A DNA stretch of 64,000 nt, from contig CAMZBB010000002.1 of assembly GCA_947304405.1 (NCBI GenBank), positions 1 through 64,000 of the forward strand, written 5' to 3'. The notes under the pieces were generated by a model. The model made no database searches, had not been told where the DNA came from, and saw only the letters and a program-made list of their open reading frames with translations. The translations under genes were made by a program, and so were the position numbers. Positions 44,229-53,335 of the stretch are shown here, piece by piece. Positions within the stretch are counted from its first letter, which is position 1, and each line of letters opens with the position of its first letter. This DNA is from an uncultured Clostridia bacterium (lineage in GTDB: Bacteria > Bacillota > Clostridia > Saccharofermentanales > Saccharofermentanaceae).

Positions 44229-46123
44229 CGGGATTTTCGGCAGGATATCACATAAGCGAGAATGAGAAGACCGGCAGGCGCGGTTTTGGTGCCGCTGCTT
44301 TTGCCTGCGGTGCTGTGCTTATCGTTCTTGTTGTGATCATGACCGTTCTTGCCAGGCAGAATGCTTATGAGGACAGAACGATCCCGGATTTCAGCGAAGC
44401 CATAGAAATGGGCAACTATGAGGAAGCTCTCGCGATATACAGAAACGTTCAGGATGAGGTCCTTGCCGACAATCCGGATGCCAGTGACAAGACGCACGAT
44501 GAGAAGATCAAGATGCTGGACAGCATGGAGGCCATCGTAAAGACTAAGGTCGATACTATCTGCGACAGAATATTGACCAGCAGATATGTTCCTCAGCACA
44601 GTGACGTTGATTTCCTTGACTCCATGCAGGAACTTACCGCATCCGTCGTCGCCAAGCGTCTTAATGAACTCTGCGAACAGTTCCTTCTCGGTAAGATAGA
44701 GAAGCCTGACGTAATCTTTGTCTTTGATCAACTCTCGCCGATCAGTAATTTCTCGGCTATCGCGGGACCGATGCTTCGAGAGATCGACTACATCGAGACT
44801 GCTACAGGTGATGTCAGGACTGCCGAGAAAGCATTGTCCAACGGTGATTATGTAACTGCAGTGCAGAGATACCAGCTGGTTAACGGCAAGTATGAGGGCT
44901 TTGTCGGTGAGTATTCATCCAATAGGATCAACGAGATAAAGACCGCGATGTATGAGCCGATGATGGAAGAAGGCGAGCACATGCTCGAGAGATATAAGTT
45001 CTACTCTGCCGAGAAGCTTTTCTCTGATATGGCGGCGATCTTTCCCGAAGACGAGAAGATCCGTTCGGACCTTCTGGCAGCTACCGGACACACCTCAAAG
45101 ACTATCGAATACAGGGGACATGTTGAGGTCCTCTGCGTAAGATCTTTGATCGCAAACACTGATACTGCTTTCGGTGTCGAGTTCGGTAAGGGAGATACAG
45201 GTCTTTACCTTACCGGAAATGAATTCAATCAGATTCTTGAAAGCCTTTATAAGAAGGGCTATATCCTTGTCGATCCCGAGAACATGATGTCGGCTACCGA
45301 CCCGGGATTTATCCTCGAGCGCAATCTTACGATACCTGAAGGCAAGAAGCCTCTGGTGATCATCATCGAGAATCTGAGTTATGATCCTACCGCGTATGTC
45401 TGCGGAACATGCAGGAGATTGGTCTTGAACGACGAGAAGCAGGTTTGCGGCGAATACACTATAAAGGGTAAAGACGGTGCAGAAGACGCAGTCGTTAACA
45501 GGACTGCCGAAGCAATAGGCATTTTGGACGTTTTTGTCAGCAACCATCTGGATTTTACTTATGACGGCTCTAAGGGAATCGTATCCATCGGCGGACATGA
45601 TTCATGCTTCGGATACGTTGTCAGCCGAGAGCAGCTCAAAGACAGGAATTCCCAACTCAACGCCGCCAATCTTCCCCAGGAAGAATACACGGATGAAGAG
45701 ATCGAGAATAACAGAAATGCCGTGAAGAACATTGTCGAAGTCCTTAAGGATACCGGCTGGAAATTTGCTTCGTGCACTTACGGTTATCTTCCTAACGCAA
45801 GGAAGACAGACCTGGCGGGCATAATGGATGATACAAATAAGTGGCTCGAACAGATCGGTTCTTTGATCCCTGACACCCACATGATCTCCTATCCGAGCGG
45901 CAACTACATCTACGGAACTGATGAGAAGGCCGTATTCTTAAAGAATAACGGTTTCCGTATCTTCTTCGGGGCAGGCCCCAAACCGTACCATATCTACGGA
46001 GACAATTATCTGTATTTTGACAGAACGATAATAAGTCCGAACGCTATGAAGAATTACGATTTTTCGAGGCTGTTCGACAAAGACGATATACTCGATCCGA
46101 TAAGAAAGAACAGGAAACAGTGA
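44225..46123 (+). CDS. Membrane-anchored protein with degenerate polysaccharide-deacetylase domain
   Basis: 632 aa. One transmembrane helix (about 22-44), a TPR-like helical region (about 50-290), then a NodB-type domain (about 370-610). In relatives the metal site reads DD near the first strand and S-H-S-x-G-H later; here these are EN (IIIENLSYD, 382-383) and C...Y (FASCTYGY, 517 and 521), so the metal triad is lost and deacetylase activity is unlikely. The late YPSGNYI stretch of the family is kept. GTG 44225 overlaps the topoisomerase A stop, with no ribosome site, so translation is probably coupled. Confidence 0.72.
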   Translation: MTGFSAGYHISENEKTGRRGFGAAAFACGAVLIVLVVIMTVLARQNAYEDRTIPDFSEAIEMGNYEEALAIYRNVQDEVLADNPDASDKTHDEKIKMLDSMEAIVKTKVDTICDRILTSRYVPQHSDVDFLDSMQELTASVVAKRLNELCEQFLLGKIEKPDVIFVFDQLSPISNFSAIAGPMLREIDYIETATGDVRTAEKALSNGDYVTAVQRYQLVNGKYEGFVGEYSSNRINEIKTAMYEPMMEEGEHMLERYKFYSAEKLFSDMAAIFPEDEKIRSDLLAATGHTSKTIEYRGHVEVLCVRSLIANTDTAFGVEFGKGDTGLYLTGNEFNQILESLYKKGYILVDPENMMSATDPGFILERNLTIPEGKKPLVIIIENLSYDPTAYVCGTCRRLVLNDEKQVCGEYTIKGKDGAEDAVVNRTAEAIGILDVFVSNHLDFTYDGSKGIVSIGGHDSCFGYVVSREQLKDRNSQLNAANLPQEEYTDEEIENNRNAVKNIVEVLKDTGWKFASCTYGYLPNARKTDLAGIMDDTNKWLEQIGSLIPDTHMISYPSGNYIYGTDEKAVFLKNNGFRIFFGAGPKPYHIYGDNYLYFDRTIISPNAMKNYDFSRLFDKDDILDPIRKNRKQ

Positions 46124-46246
46124 GCCAATATTAATATTGTGTTTCATTTTCCGTAAAATGACACATATATTTTGGTTTTATAATATATTTGATATAAGTT
46201 CGGTATATTTTACTGATGTGCCGGCAGATACGGAGGGATCTTAGTT

Positions 46247-46693
46247 ATGTCTAAAATTGATAGGCTTACAAATCTTACCGAAAACGAAGAGATCCTTTGG
46301 CAGGACAGAAAAAGATATCTGGGGCTTCCGTTGTCATTTACAATCTATTCTTTCAGCAAGAATAAGTTTTATCTTAAGACGGGAATCTTTAACACAAAAT
46401 CGGAAGAGATCCTGCTATACCGTATCCTCGATATAACCTACAAGCAGTCGTTTGGCCAGAAGATCTTCGGAGTGGGTTCAGTCATACTTAACACAGCTGA
46501 TAAGACCACGCCTATTCTTGAGATCAGAAGCATAAAGACACCTGACAGAGTCCGCAAGGCTTTGAGCAATCTCGTTGAACAGAGAAGGGATGAGAAGCGC
46601 GTAGCAGGCAAGGAAATGTTCGGTGCTGCCGCGACCTTCGACGATGTGGGTGATGGCGATTTTGATCTTGACGGTATTGTGGATCACCATTGA
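46247..46693 (+). CDS. Bacterial PH-domain protein (bPH2/DUF304 type)
   Basis: 148 aa. N-terminal half resembles bacterial PH domains: LTENEEILWQDRKRY, FYLKTGIFNTKSEEILLYRI, LDITYKQSFGQKIFGVGSV, with the small-residue G-V-G-S turn. No transmembrane helix, unlike many relatives. The C-terminus ends in an acidic segment (DDVGDGDFDLDG). GGAGGG precedes ATG 46247. It may be read with the sirtuin gene 37 bases downstream. Confidence 0.72.
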   Translation: MSKIDRLTNLTENEEILWQDRKRYLGLPLSFTIYSFSKNKFYLKTGIFNTKSEEILLYRILDITYKQSFGQKIFGVGSVILNTADKTTPILEIRSIKTPDRVRKALSNLVEQRRDEKRVAGKEMFGAAATFDDVGDGDFDLDGIVDHH

Positions 46694-46730
46694 TCACTGA
46701 CCTCGTATTTGATCTGAGTGAGGAAGTTAA

Positions 46731-47750
46731 ATGGAAACCAGGATTGACAGGCTAGGAAGCGTTAGGGAAGACAAGTTGCGTCAGCTCAAGCAGCTGATTG
46801 CTGAATCTGAATACATTGTTTTTCTTGGCGGTGCCGGTGTTTCTACTGAAAGCGGTATTCCTGATTTCAGGAGCGGTACCGGTATATACAATTCCGACAG
46901 CGGAATGAAATACAGGCCGATAGACATTATTGCCCACGACTTCTTCATGGAGCATCCTGCTGATTTCTTCGACTTTTACAAGCGTAAGCTCATATATCCC
47001 GATGCAAGGCCCAACAAGGCTCATAAGGCACTTGTAAGGCTTGAGAAGCAGGGTAAGCTCAAGGCCATAATCACTCAGAATATTGATAACCTTCATCAGG
47101 AAGCCGGAAGCAAGTGCGTCATCGAACTTCACGGTTCTGTTTTCAGGAATTACTGCATGGATTGTGGCAAGAAGTATGATCTTGAATATGTGGTTGCTCA
47201 GGAAGGCGTTCCGCACTGTGAGAAATGCGGCGGCATGGTCAGGCCTGACATCGTTCTTTATGAAGAGAACCTCAATCACAAAGACGTTGATGACGCCATC
47301 AAGGCAGTTAAGAAGTGCGACCTTCTGATCATCGCCGGAACATCGCTTACTGTTTATCCGGCCGCAACTTTTGCCCAGTTCCTTAAGCATGACAGGATAG
47401 TCATTATCAATAAGAGTTCGACTTATATGGATCTTAAGGCTTTGCTTACGATCCACGACAATGTCGGCGACGTGCTTGATGCGTGCGTTCCTAAGCGTGC
47501 AAGCAGGGCGAAGAGCGCTTCTTCTAAAACTACTAAAGCTAAATCCAAGACTGCGGCTTCAAAGACTTCTGCCAAGACTTCTGCAAAAACAAAGCCGGCT
47601 TCCAAAGCGAAAACACCGGCAAAAGAAACATCCGCCAAGACCACTGCGAAAAAAGCAGCAACTGCCAAAAAGGCACCGGCAAAGAAGGCTCCGGCAAAGA
47701 AGCCCACATCGTCTAAATCTGCAGGAAAAGTGAATGACGGCAAGGCTTAA
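46731..47750 (+). CDS. Sirtuin deacylase with a histone-H1-like Lys/Ala tail
   Basis: 339 aa. Residues 1-254 are a complete sirtuin: GAGVS (34-38), GIPDFRS, TQNIDNLH, catalytic His in ELHGS (134), zinc Cys 142, 145, 163, 166 (CMDC, CEKC), GTSLTVYP, VIINKS. It should remove acyl groups from lysines using NAD+. Residues 255-339 are a separate, disordered tail almost wholly Lys, Ala, Ser, Thr and Pro, with AKKAPAKKAPAKK near 312-324, as in histone H1 C-termini and bacterial H1-like proteins; it should bind DNA or RNA. The tail codons show no frameshift. GAGGAAG precedes ATG 46731. Its last 17 bases overlap the next gene. Confidence 0.9.
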   Translation: METRIDRLGSVREDKLRQLKQLIAESEYIVFLGGAGVSTESGIPDFRSGTGIYNSDSGMKYRPIDIIAHDFFMEHPADFFDFYKRKLIYPDARPNKAHKALVRLEKQGKLKAIITQNIDNLHQEAGSKCVIELHGSVFRNYCMDCGKKYDLEYVVAQEGVPHCEKCGGMVRPDIVLYEENLNHKDVDDAIKAVKKCDLLIIAGTSLTVYPAATFAQFLKHDRIVIINKSSTYMDLKALLTIHDNVGDVLDACVPKRASRAKSASSKTTKAKSKTAASKTSAKTSAKTKPASKAKTPAKETSAKTTAKKAATAKKAPAKKAPAKKPTSSKSAGKVNDGKA

Positions 47751-49596
47751 GTTTTTCGAAGACAAGAATAAAGATATTGAACAGTCAATGATGCTGCACG
47801 GGCGCAAAAGCGTTACGTTCAGCATTTTGCGTTTTGCATTATTCATTGCAGCTGTCGTATTCCTCGTCATGGCAATAACAGGGAAGAATACTGCATTCTA
47901 TTTTGTTTTTGCGGCTATTGTCATTGCTTTTACCGTTCTGTGCATCATTCACGGCAAGATCACTGCAAAGCTCAAATACTATGAAGCTTTATCAAATGTT
48001 AATTCCCGTTATATTGCAAGGATAAAGGGCGATTTTGATCTTCTTTTCGAACTTGTCTGCAAGGACCTTAAGAGGAGGGATGAGAAAGAAGAGGCCAGAA
48101 GATCTGCAGGCGGTAATGAGTTCTACATAGGCGATCACGATTACTGCATGGATCTTGACCTTTTCGGTAAGAAGTCGTTGTTCTCGCTTCTTAATGTCTC
48201 TGAAACATCATTTGGAAAAAGAGCTTTTGCAGGTGAACTCATGGGGCATGGAAATAAAGTAAGATCTGCTTCTGACATCATTGTCAGACAGGGCGCTGTT
48301 AAAGAATTATCCGATGATCCCGATTTCCTTTTGAAGTATCAGGCCACGGCTTTGTTGGGAAACATGAAAAAGGATCCGAAAGCACTTATTGATTTCGCCT
48401 CTGATAAAAAGCCCGTAAAGAAGCACTACGTTACGATATCGGTACTTCTTATTTGTCTCTGGCTTATTCCTTTAGCTTCGCTGATATTCTTTCCCGCATT
48501 TGTACGTGCTTCAGTGCTGGGCGTTCTTCTGATAAACCTTTTATCCTGGGTTTCAGGATTTAAGACAAACGCATATTATTTCACGGCTGCCGACGGTATG
48601 CCTTTGCAGGTCTCAACCATACATAAGCTTTATTCTTTGCTTGAGTCATCCGGACTTAAAGACGATTATCTGAGATCCCTTATTTCAGGAAAAGACGGCA
48701 AGGCGGTAACGTCTTCGTTATCATCGCTTTCCGTAATATTGTTCTTCTCCGGATTGAGGAGCCAGCCTTTGTTTGCTTTCCTTTTCAACAGCGTTTTGCC
48801 GCTCGATTATCTGATCTGCTATAACATGGGAAAATGGGCGGACAGTTTCGGGGACAGCCTTTATCATTCGGTTTACAATCTGGCTGAGATCGAGACTTTG
48901 ATGTGCGCATCGCAGATTTCATTTATCAGCGACGTTTGCTCTTTCCCTGAGATAGAGAAAAGTGATAATCCGGAAGACAATGCCTATTTTGCAGGAGAAG
49001 ATATCAAGCATCCGCTTCTTGCTCCGGATACCGCTGTCAGCAATTCCGTCACGATCAGATCTGACATAGCGCTTATAACAGGTTCTAACATGTCCGGAAA
49101 GACTACGCTCATCAGGACGGTCGGAGTTTGTTCTATCCTTGCTTATATGGGTTCGAAAGTTCCTTGCCGCTCTTTGTCTTTGGGAAGGATGAGGATAATG
49201 TCTTCCATGAGGATAACCGACAACTTAGGTGAGGACATGAGTACTTTCAAAGCTGAACTTGTCCGCATATCAGAGATCATTAAGAGTGCGAAAGAAGATG
49301 AGACGGCGCTTTTGTTCCTTATCGATGAGATCTTCCGCGGCACCAATTCAGACGACCGTACGGAAGGCGCACTGATCGTTCTTAAGAATCTGTCTTCTCC
49401 GCGCATCTGCGGAATGATGACAACTCATGATTACGCAATGATCGATAAGACAGTTGATTCATATAAGAATATCTGCTATTACCATTTCTCCGAAAAGTAC
49501 ACGGATACGGGTATTTCTTTTGACTATAAGCTCTCTGACGGCATAAGCCGTGAGTCAAATGCAAGATTCCTTATGAGGTTGGTTGGAATCGAATAA
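47734..49596 (+). CDS. Membrane-embedded MutS-family ATPase
   Basis: 620 aa. C-terminal ABC-type ATPase of MutS: Walker A TGSNMSGKTTL (about 450), Walker B LFLIDEIFRGTNSDDR, and the following MTTHDYAM switch. The mismatch-reading N-terminal domain (Phe-x-Glu) is absent; instead there are two transmembrane helices near 28-70 and two near 232-275, with probably further hydrophobic helices in the lever region. It matches the TM-MutS group, whose function is unknown. ATG 47734 lies inside the sirtuin tail, so the two genes are translationally coupled. Confidence 0.85.
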   Translation: MTARLKFFEDKNKDIEQSMMLHGRKSVTFSILRFALFIAAVVFLVMAITGKNTAFYFVFAAIVIAFTVLCIIHGKITAKLKYYEALSNVNSRYIARIKGDFDLLFELVCKDLKRRDEKEEARRSAGGNEFYIGDHDYCMDLDLFGKKSLFSLLNVSETSFGKRAFAGELMGHGNKVRSASDIIVRQGAVKELSDDPDFLLKYQATALLGNMKKDPKALIDFASDKKPVKKHYVTISVLLICLWLIPLASLIFFPAFVRASVLGVLLINLLSWVSGFKTNAYYFTAADGMPLQVSTIHKLYSLLESSGLKDDYLRSLISGKDGKAVTSSLSSLSVILFFSGLRSQPLFAFLFNSVLPLDYLICYNMGKWADSFGDSLYHSVYNLAEIETLMCASQISFISDVCSFPEIEKSDNPEDNAYFAGEDIKHPLLAPDTAVSNSVTIRSDIALITGSNMSGKTTLIRTVGVCSILAYMGSKVPCRSLSLGRMRIMSSMRITDNLGEDMSTFKAELVRISEIIKSAKEDETALLFLIDEIFRGTNSDDRTEGALIVLKNLSSPRICGMMTTHDYAMIDKTVDSYKNICYYHFSEKYTDTGISFDYKLSDGISRESNARFLMRLVGIE

Positions 49597-49701
49597 ATCA
49601 ATAAAATAATCAAATTGCCTTTAAAAGTTACTTTTTCTGTTGATTTTAGTTCAATTAAGAATTAAATTATATTGTGAGAGGTTGTTTATAAAGGGGCAGT
49701 T

Positions 49702-51438
49702 ATGTTAGAAGAGTTAAGTGGTTATAAATCCATTTTCCTTGACTATTCAGTCCTTATAGAGTACGCAGGTACTCCGGTAATGGACGGACTTATGAGAGTC
49801 CTTGATTACGGCATGGATGTGTATGTTGATAAATCCTTCAAGGCACTTCATTATTGTACCCTGCATATAAAGGATCCCAAGGACCTCAAGGCTGCAGCTG
49901 CCATGAAGAAGATCTGTTCATATCTGCTTGCAGAGAACAGGCTGCATCTTATCAAGGAGATCGCCATCGATAAAGTCGCCGTCAATATCAATGAGATATC
50001 AGACGGTTGCTGCGTCCTGACCACGAGAAACTCGATCTTTACTAAGAGATTATATGAGAAGATGCCTTACTTGGGCTGTGATATTGCCATTATCGCAAAG
50101 GGTGTCCTCAATATCTTCGATTCGATCGATTCTTTGTGCTTCTCGTTCCCTAAGCAGGAGCCCAGCCGGCTTGCGTATAACAGTTCTTATATCGAGTCGT
50201 TCGGCAGCGCCAGCATCTCCGATGTTGTCGTTACGGATAAAGATGTCAAGTATGAGCTCGTTAAACGTCTCAGCGGCGGTGCAGAGGGCATGGTGTTTAC
50301 GACCAACCGTGAAGGCCATATCGTCAAGATATACCACAAGGGCATTATCACCCCGCTCCGTTGGGCAAAGCTCAAGAAGCTTACCGAGCTCGGAATCTCC
50401 GGTAATGGTTTCTGCATTCCCAAGGAACTTGTATATTTCCGCAATTCTCCTGTCGGTTATACGATGACTCTGGGCAAGGGAACTACGCTCGGAACTGTTT
50501 TCGACGGGCCTGATGCCATGCTCGAAGCTTTCCCGGAGTGGACGAGATGTGATGTCGTTAAGACTCTTCTTTCGCTTATTGAGAAGTATATATATCTTCA
50601 TATGCATGATGTCGTTGTAGGCGACATACAGTTGAAGAATGCGTTGATCGATACGTCTTCGGATGTTTATCTCATCGACATGGACAGCGTTCAGATCGGC
50701 AATCTTCCTTGTCCGGTCGGTACAGAAGAGTTTACTGATCAGAGATTATGGGGCAAGGATTTCTCCAAGTTCTTAAGGGAATTGAGGGATGAGGATTATT
50801 CGATCGCGATGCTTGTTTTCTCAGTCCTTTTCTGCGGGCTTCATCCTTATGCTACCCGTAATGGTGCTGAGACGCTCAAAGAAGAGATCGTAAACTATAA
50901 CTTCCCTTACAATTTCGAGAATGAATCGGAGTTCATTCCGGTTGGCGGTTACGATCACATCTGGGAATATACTTCTGACAGACTTCGTAAGATGCTCTAT
51001 GAGACGTTTAAGAACGGATGGTCATTTGACACGCTCGAATGGCTTGATGCTGTCGTTAAATACAAAGAAGATCTAGAGAACTTCGTCTACGATGATCCCG
51101 AAGCATATAAGCTTTTCCCGAAAGAGAACTATAAGCAGGCTTCAGTTGATGTGGAAGAGGCAAGAGAGAATCTGAAGCGTAATGCCGGCAAGTCCAAGCC
51201 TGCCGCACAGCCTGATCGTAATCAGGCACCTGCGCCGGTTCAGTCCGAACCTTCAGAGCCTGCAGTTTTCGGCAAGCCTATATTTGCCAGACCTGAAGAA
51301 CCTGTATCTAATGCAAATTCTCCTTTCGCGAAGAAGACTTTTGCCAATGTTCCTACGGGAAAATACATTCCCAAGGATCAGCTTCACGACCAGGATGATG
51401 AGGTTGCAAAAAAGAAGAAGTTCTTCGGATTATTCTGA
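49702..51438 (+). CDS. Ser/Thr-kinase-like protein with possible PIN-like N-terminal domain
   Basis: 578 aa. Kinase domain about 185-450: glycine loop LSGGAEGMVF (190-199), Lys 209 in VKIYH, catalytic loop VGDIQLKN (Asp 308, Asn 313; the usual HRD His-Arg is VG), metal loop IDMDS (Asp 326). Residues 1-150 look like a PIN-type fold: SIFLDYSVL with a first acidic residue, VYVDKSFKAL, and a late CCVLTTRNSIFTKRL; this is inference. The C-terminal 110 residues are a Pro/Ala-rich tail. It heads the kinase, vWA, PP2C, coiled-coil group, the make-up of TerY-P type triads. AAGGGG precedes ATG 49702. Confidence 0.8.
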   Translation: MLEELSGYKSIFLDYSVLIEYAGTPVMDGLMRVLDYGMDVYVDKSFKALHYCTLHIKDPKDLKAAAAMKKICSYLLAENRLHLIKEIAIDKVAVNINEISDGCCVLTTRNSIFTKRLYEKMPYLGCDIAIIAKGVLNIFDSIDSLCFSFPKQEPSRLAYNSSYIESFGSASISDVVVTDKDVKYELVKRLSGGAEGMVFTTNREGHIVKIYHKGIITPLRWAKLKKLTELGISGNGFCIPKELVYFRNSPVGYTMTLGKGTTLGTVFDGPDAMLEAFPEWTRCDVVKTLLSLIEKYIYLHMHDVVVGDIQLKNALIDTSSDVYLIDMDSVQIGNLPCPVGTEEFTDQRLWGKDFSKFLRELRDEDYSIAMLVFSVLFCGLHPYATRNGAETLKEEIVNYNFPYNFENESEFIPVGGYDHIWEYTSDRLRKMLYETFKNGWSFDTLEWLDAVVKYKEDLENFVYDDPEAYKLFPKENYKQASVDVEEARENLKRNAGKSKPAAQPDRNQAPAPVQSEPSEPAVFGKPIFARPEEPVSNANSPFAKKTFANVPTGKYIPKDQLHDQDDEVAKKKKFFGLF

Positions 51439-51501
51439 TAATTTCCATCACATTATGTATATAATGGAACTGTTCAGATTGTTTTGATCGGAGGTCTTAT
51501 T

Positions 51502-52236
51502 ATGGGAGAGATGTTCAGTTCTGCGGATTTCGGTACAAGCACAAAAAGGAGACTTCCTATCTGTTTCGCGCTTGATACTTCCGGTTCGATGATGGGTAAT
51601 CCGATAAAGCAGCTCAATATGGGTTTGCAGAACTTCCTGGCATCGATAAAGAACAATGACGATACCCGTTCATCTACTGATATAGCTATCATTACATTCG
51701 GCTCAAAAGTCGAGATCGTAATGCCTTTCGGAAAGATCGCCAAGGACAAGGGCGTTCCTGAGATCACAGCATCAACTACTCTGACTCCTATCGGTGAAGG
51801 TATCCTTACTGCTTTGGAGCTCCTCAACGCACGTAAAGAGGGTTATAAGCAGATGGGTATCAAATACTATCAGCCCTGGCTGGTAGTCATTACGGACGGA
51901 GCTCCGCAGGGCCCTAATGCCATGCAGAATATGGAGCTTGCGATCAAAGCATGTAACGAGCTTGAAGCTAACGATAAGCTTGTCATTTTTAATATCGGTG
52001 TTGGTTCTGGTGTTGATTTCGATATCTTGAGGAGGCTTTCAGTTAAGCGTGAGGAGCCTATCTCGGTCAACTCTACTGATTTTGCTAAACTGTTCGAATT
52101 CCTCGGTTCGTCTTCTTCGTCCATCGTTTCTTCGGGAATGAGCGACGACGCACTTTATCACATCAATACGGCTCCTACCGGAGATGCAGTTGGTGTTGAT
52201 GATTTCATGAAGTTCATTAACGAGGATGACAACTGA
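51502..52236 (+). CDS. TerY-like von Willebrand factor A protein
   Basis: 244 aa. vWA domain with a complete metal-ion-dependent adhesion site: DTSGSM (25-30), a Thr in ASTTLTP and an Asp in VITDGAP. Soluble. The last 40 residues are flexible. It is probably a phospho-regulated scaffold bound by the neighbouring kinase and phosphatase. CGGAGG precedes ATG 51502. A TATAAT at 51460-51465 may add an internal promoter. The stop overlaps the PP2C start by one base. Confidence 0.9.
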   Translation: MGEMFSSADFGTSTKRRLPICFALDTSGSMMGNPIKQLNMGLQNFLASIKNNDDTRSSTDIAIITFGSKVEIVMPFGKIAKDKGVPEITASTTLTPIGEGILTALELLNARKEGYKQMGIKYYQPWLVVITDGAPQGPNAMQNMELAIKACNELEANDKLVIFNIGVGSGVDFDILRRLSVKREEPISVNSTDFAKLFEFLGSSSSSIVSSGMSDDALYHINTAPTGDAVGVDDFMKFINEDDN

Positions 52237-53321
52237 TGTATTCGGGAATCACCGTCGGCTGTGTTACCACCATCGGAAATAAGCATATCAACAGGCAGGT
52301 GCCTTGCGAGGATGCTTCTTTCGCGATGCAGAAGAACGGTGTTTCCGTTGTTTGTATTGCTGACGGCGCAGGCGGAAAGAAATATACACATGCCAGATTT
52401 GGTTCGGCTTGTGCAGTCAAGACGATTTCCGAGATACTTGCCGATCATTTTGACGCGCTGTACAGCGAGAACAGGGAAGCGGCCGTAAGATCTTATCTTA
52501 TGGCGAAGATCAGGATCGAATTTGCGGACATAATCGCAGAGAAAGAATTGGATACCCTTGATCAGCTGTCCTGCACTTTGCTGTTTGTTGCCGTAAAAGA
52601 CAGAAGAATGATCATCGGTCATTTGGGAGACGGCCTGGTAGTAAGGATATCTCCTTCGGGACTGTCGCCGTTCTCAATGCCCCAGAACGAGAAGGACGGT
52701 ACGACATTCTTCATTACTGCCGGTCACGCCGCTGATTACATGCGATTCATCAAGACTACAGTTGATGACTGTCATGCCGTTGCTCTGATGACTGACGGCG
52801 TTCAGGACAACGTCTATGATGAGGATTCCGGTCTGGTCAAACCCGTTGTGGCTAAGATGACCGAGACTTTCGCGGAAGGCCGTGAGAAGGGCGAAGAACA
52901 GATCAAAGAAATCCTTGAGAAATATATCGTCGGTTCGAGCAATGTCAGTGATGACTCCTCTTTTGGCGTTCTGCTCTTTGAGGGCACCCCGGCTCCTGAC
53001 GTTTCATCTCTTGAGAGCAGTGCCGGCAAGTTCGGTACTTCCGATGAGAACTTCAAGAGTGTTGCCATGTCGATCAAAGAGGATCTGATAAAGGCTTCTG
53101 AGATAATCAGTTCCGCTGCGTCAAAATCTGAAGAGGGCAAAGAAGAGGAAGCAAATAAAGAACCTGAGTCTGAGCCGGTTCCCGAGAAGACTGAACCCGA
53201 GCCTGCTATCGATCCTTCCGACGTTGCTGTTAAGTCGAGCAAATTTAATATTCCTGCCTTGATATTCGGCATTGCCTGTATAATAGAACTGATCATCATT
53301 GTTTTGCTGCTGGTTTTCTGA
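52236..53321 (+). CDS. PP2C-family phosphatase with C-terminal membrane anchor
   Basis: 361 aa. PP2C domain about 1-255 with the metal-binding residues in CEDAS and ADGAGG (41-47), GHLGDG, MTDGVQDN and SDDSSFG. An acidic Glu/Pro linker and one transmembrane helix in the last 25 residues (about 337-361) tether it to the membrane with the enzyme in the cytoplasm. It should reverse phosphorylation by the kinase two genes upstream. The ATG overlaps the vWA stop (TGATG). Confidence 0.9.
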   Translation: MYSGITVGCVTTIGNKHINRQVPCEDASFAMQKNGVSVVCIADGAGGKKYTHARFGSACAVKTISEILADHFDALYSENREAAVRSYLMAKIRIEFADIIAEKELDTLDQLSCTLLFVAVKDRRMIIGHLGDGLVVRISPSGLSPFSMPQNEKDGTTFFITAGHAADYMRFIKTTVDDCHAVALMTDGVQDNVYDEDSGLVKPVVAKMTETFAEGREKGEEQIKEILEKYIVGSSNVSDDSSFGVLLFEGTPAPDVSSLESSAGKFGTSDENFKSVAMSIKEDLIKASEIISSAASKSEEGKEEEANKEPESEPVPEKTEPEPAIDPSDVAVKSSKFNIPALIFGIACIIELIIIVLLLVF

Positions 53322-53335
53322 CTTAGGAGGCTACC

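Noticed and set aside
46126-46139. Perfect palindrome CAATATTAATATTG between two genes
   Set aside because: Pure AT-rich 14-mer in an AT-rich gap; likely by chance, though an operator cannot be excluded.
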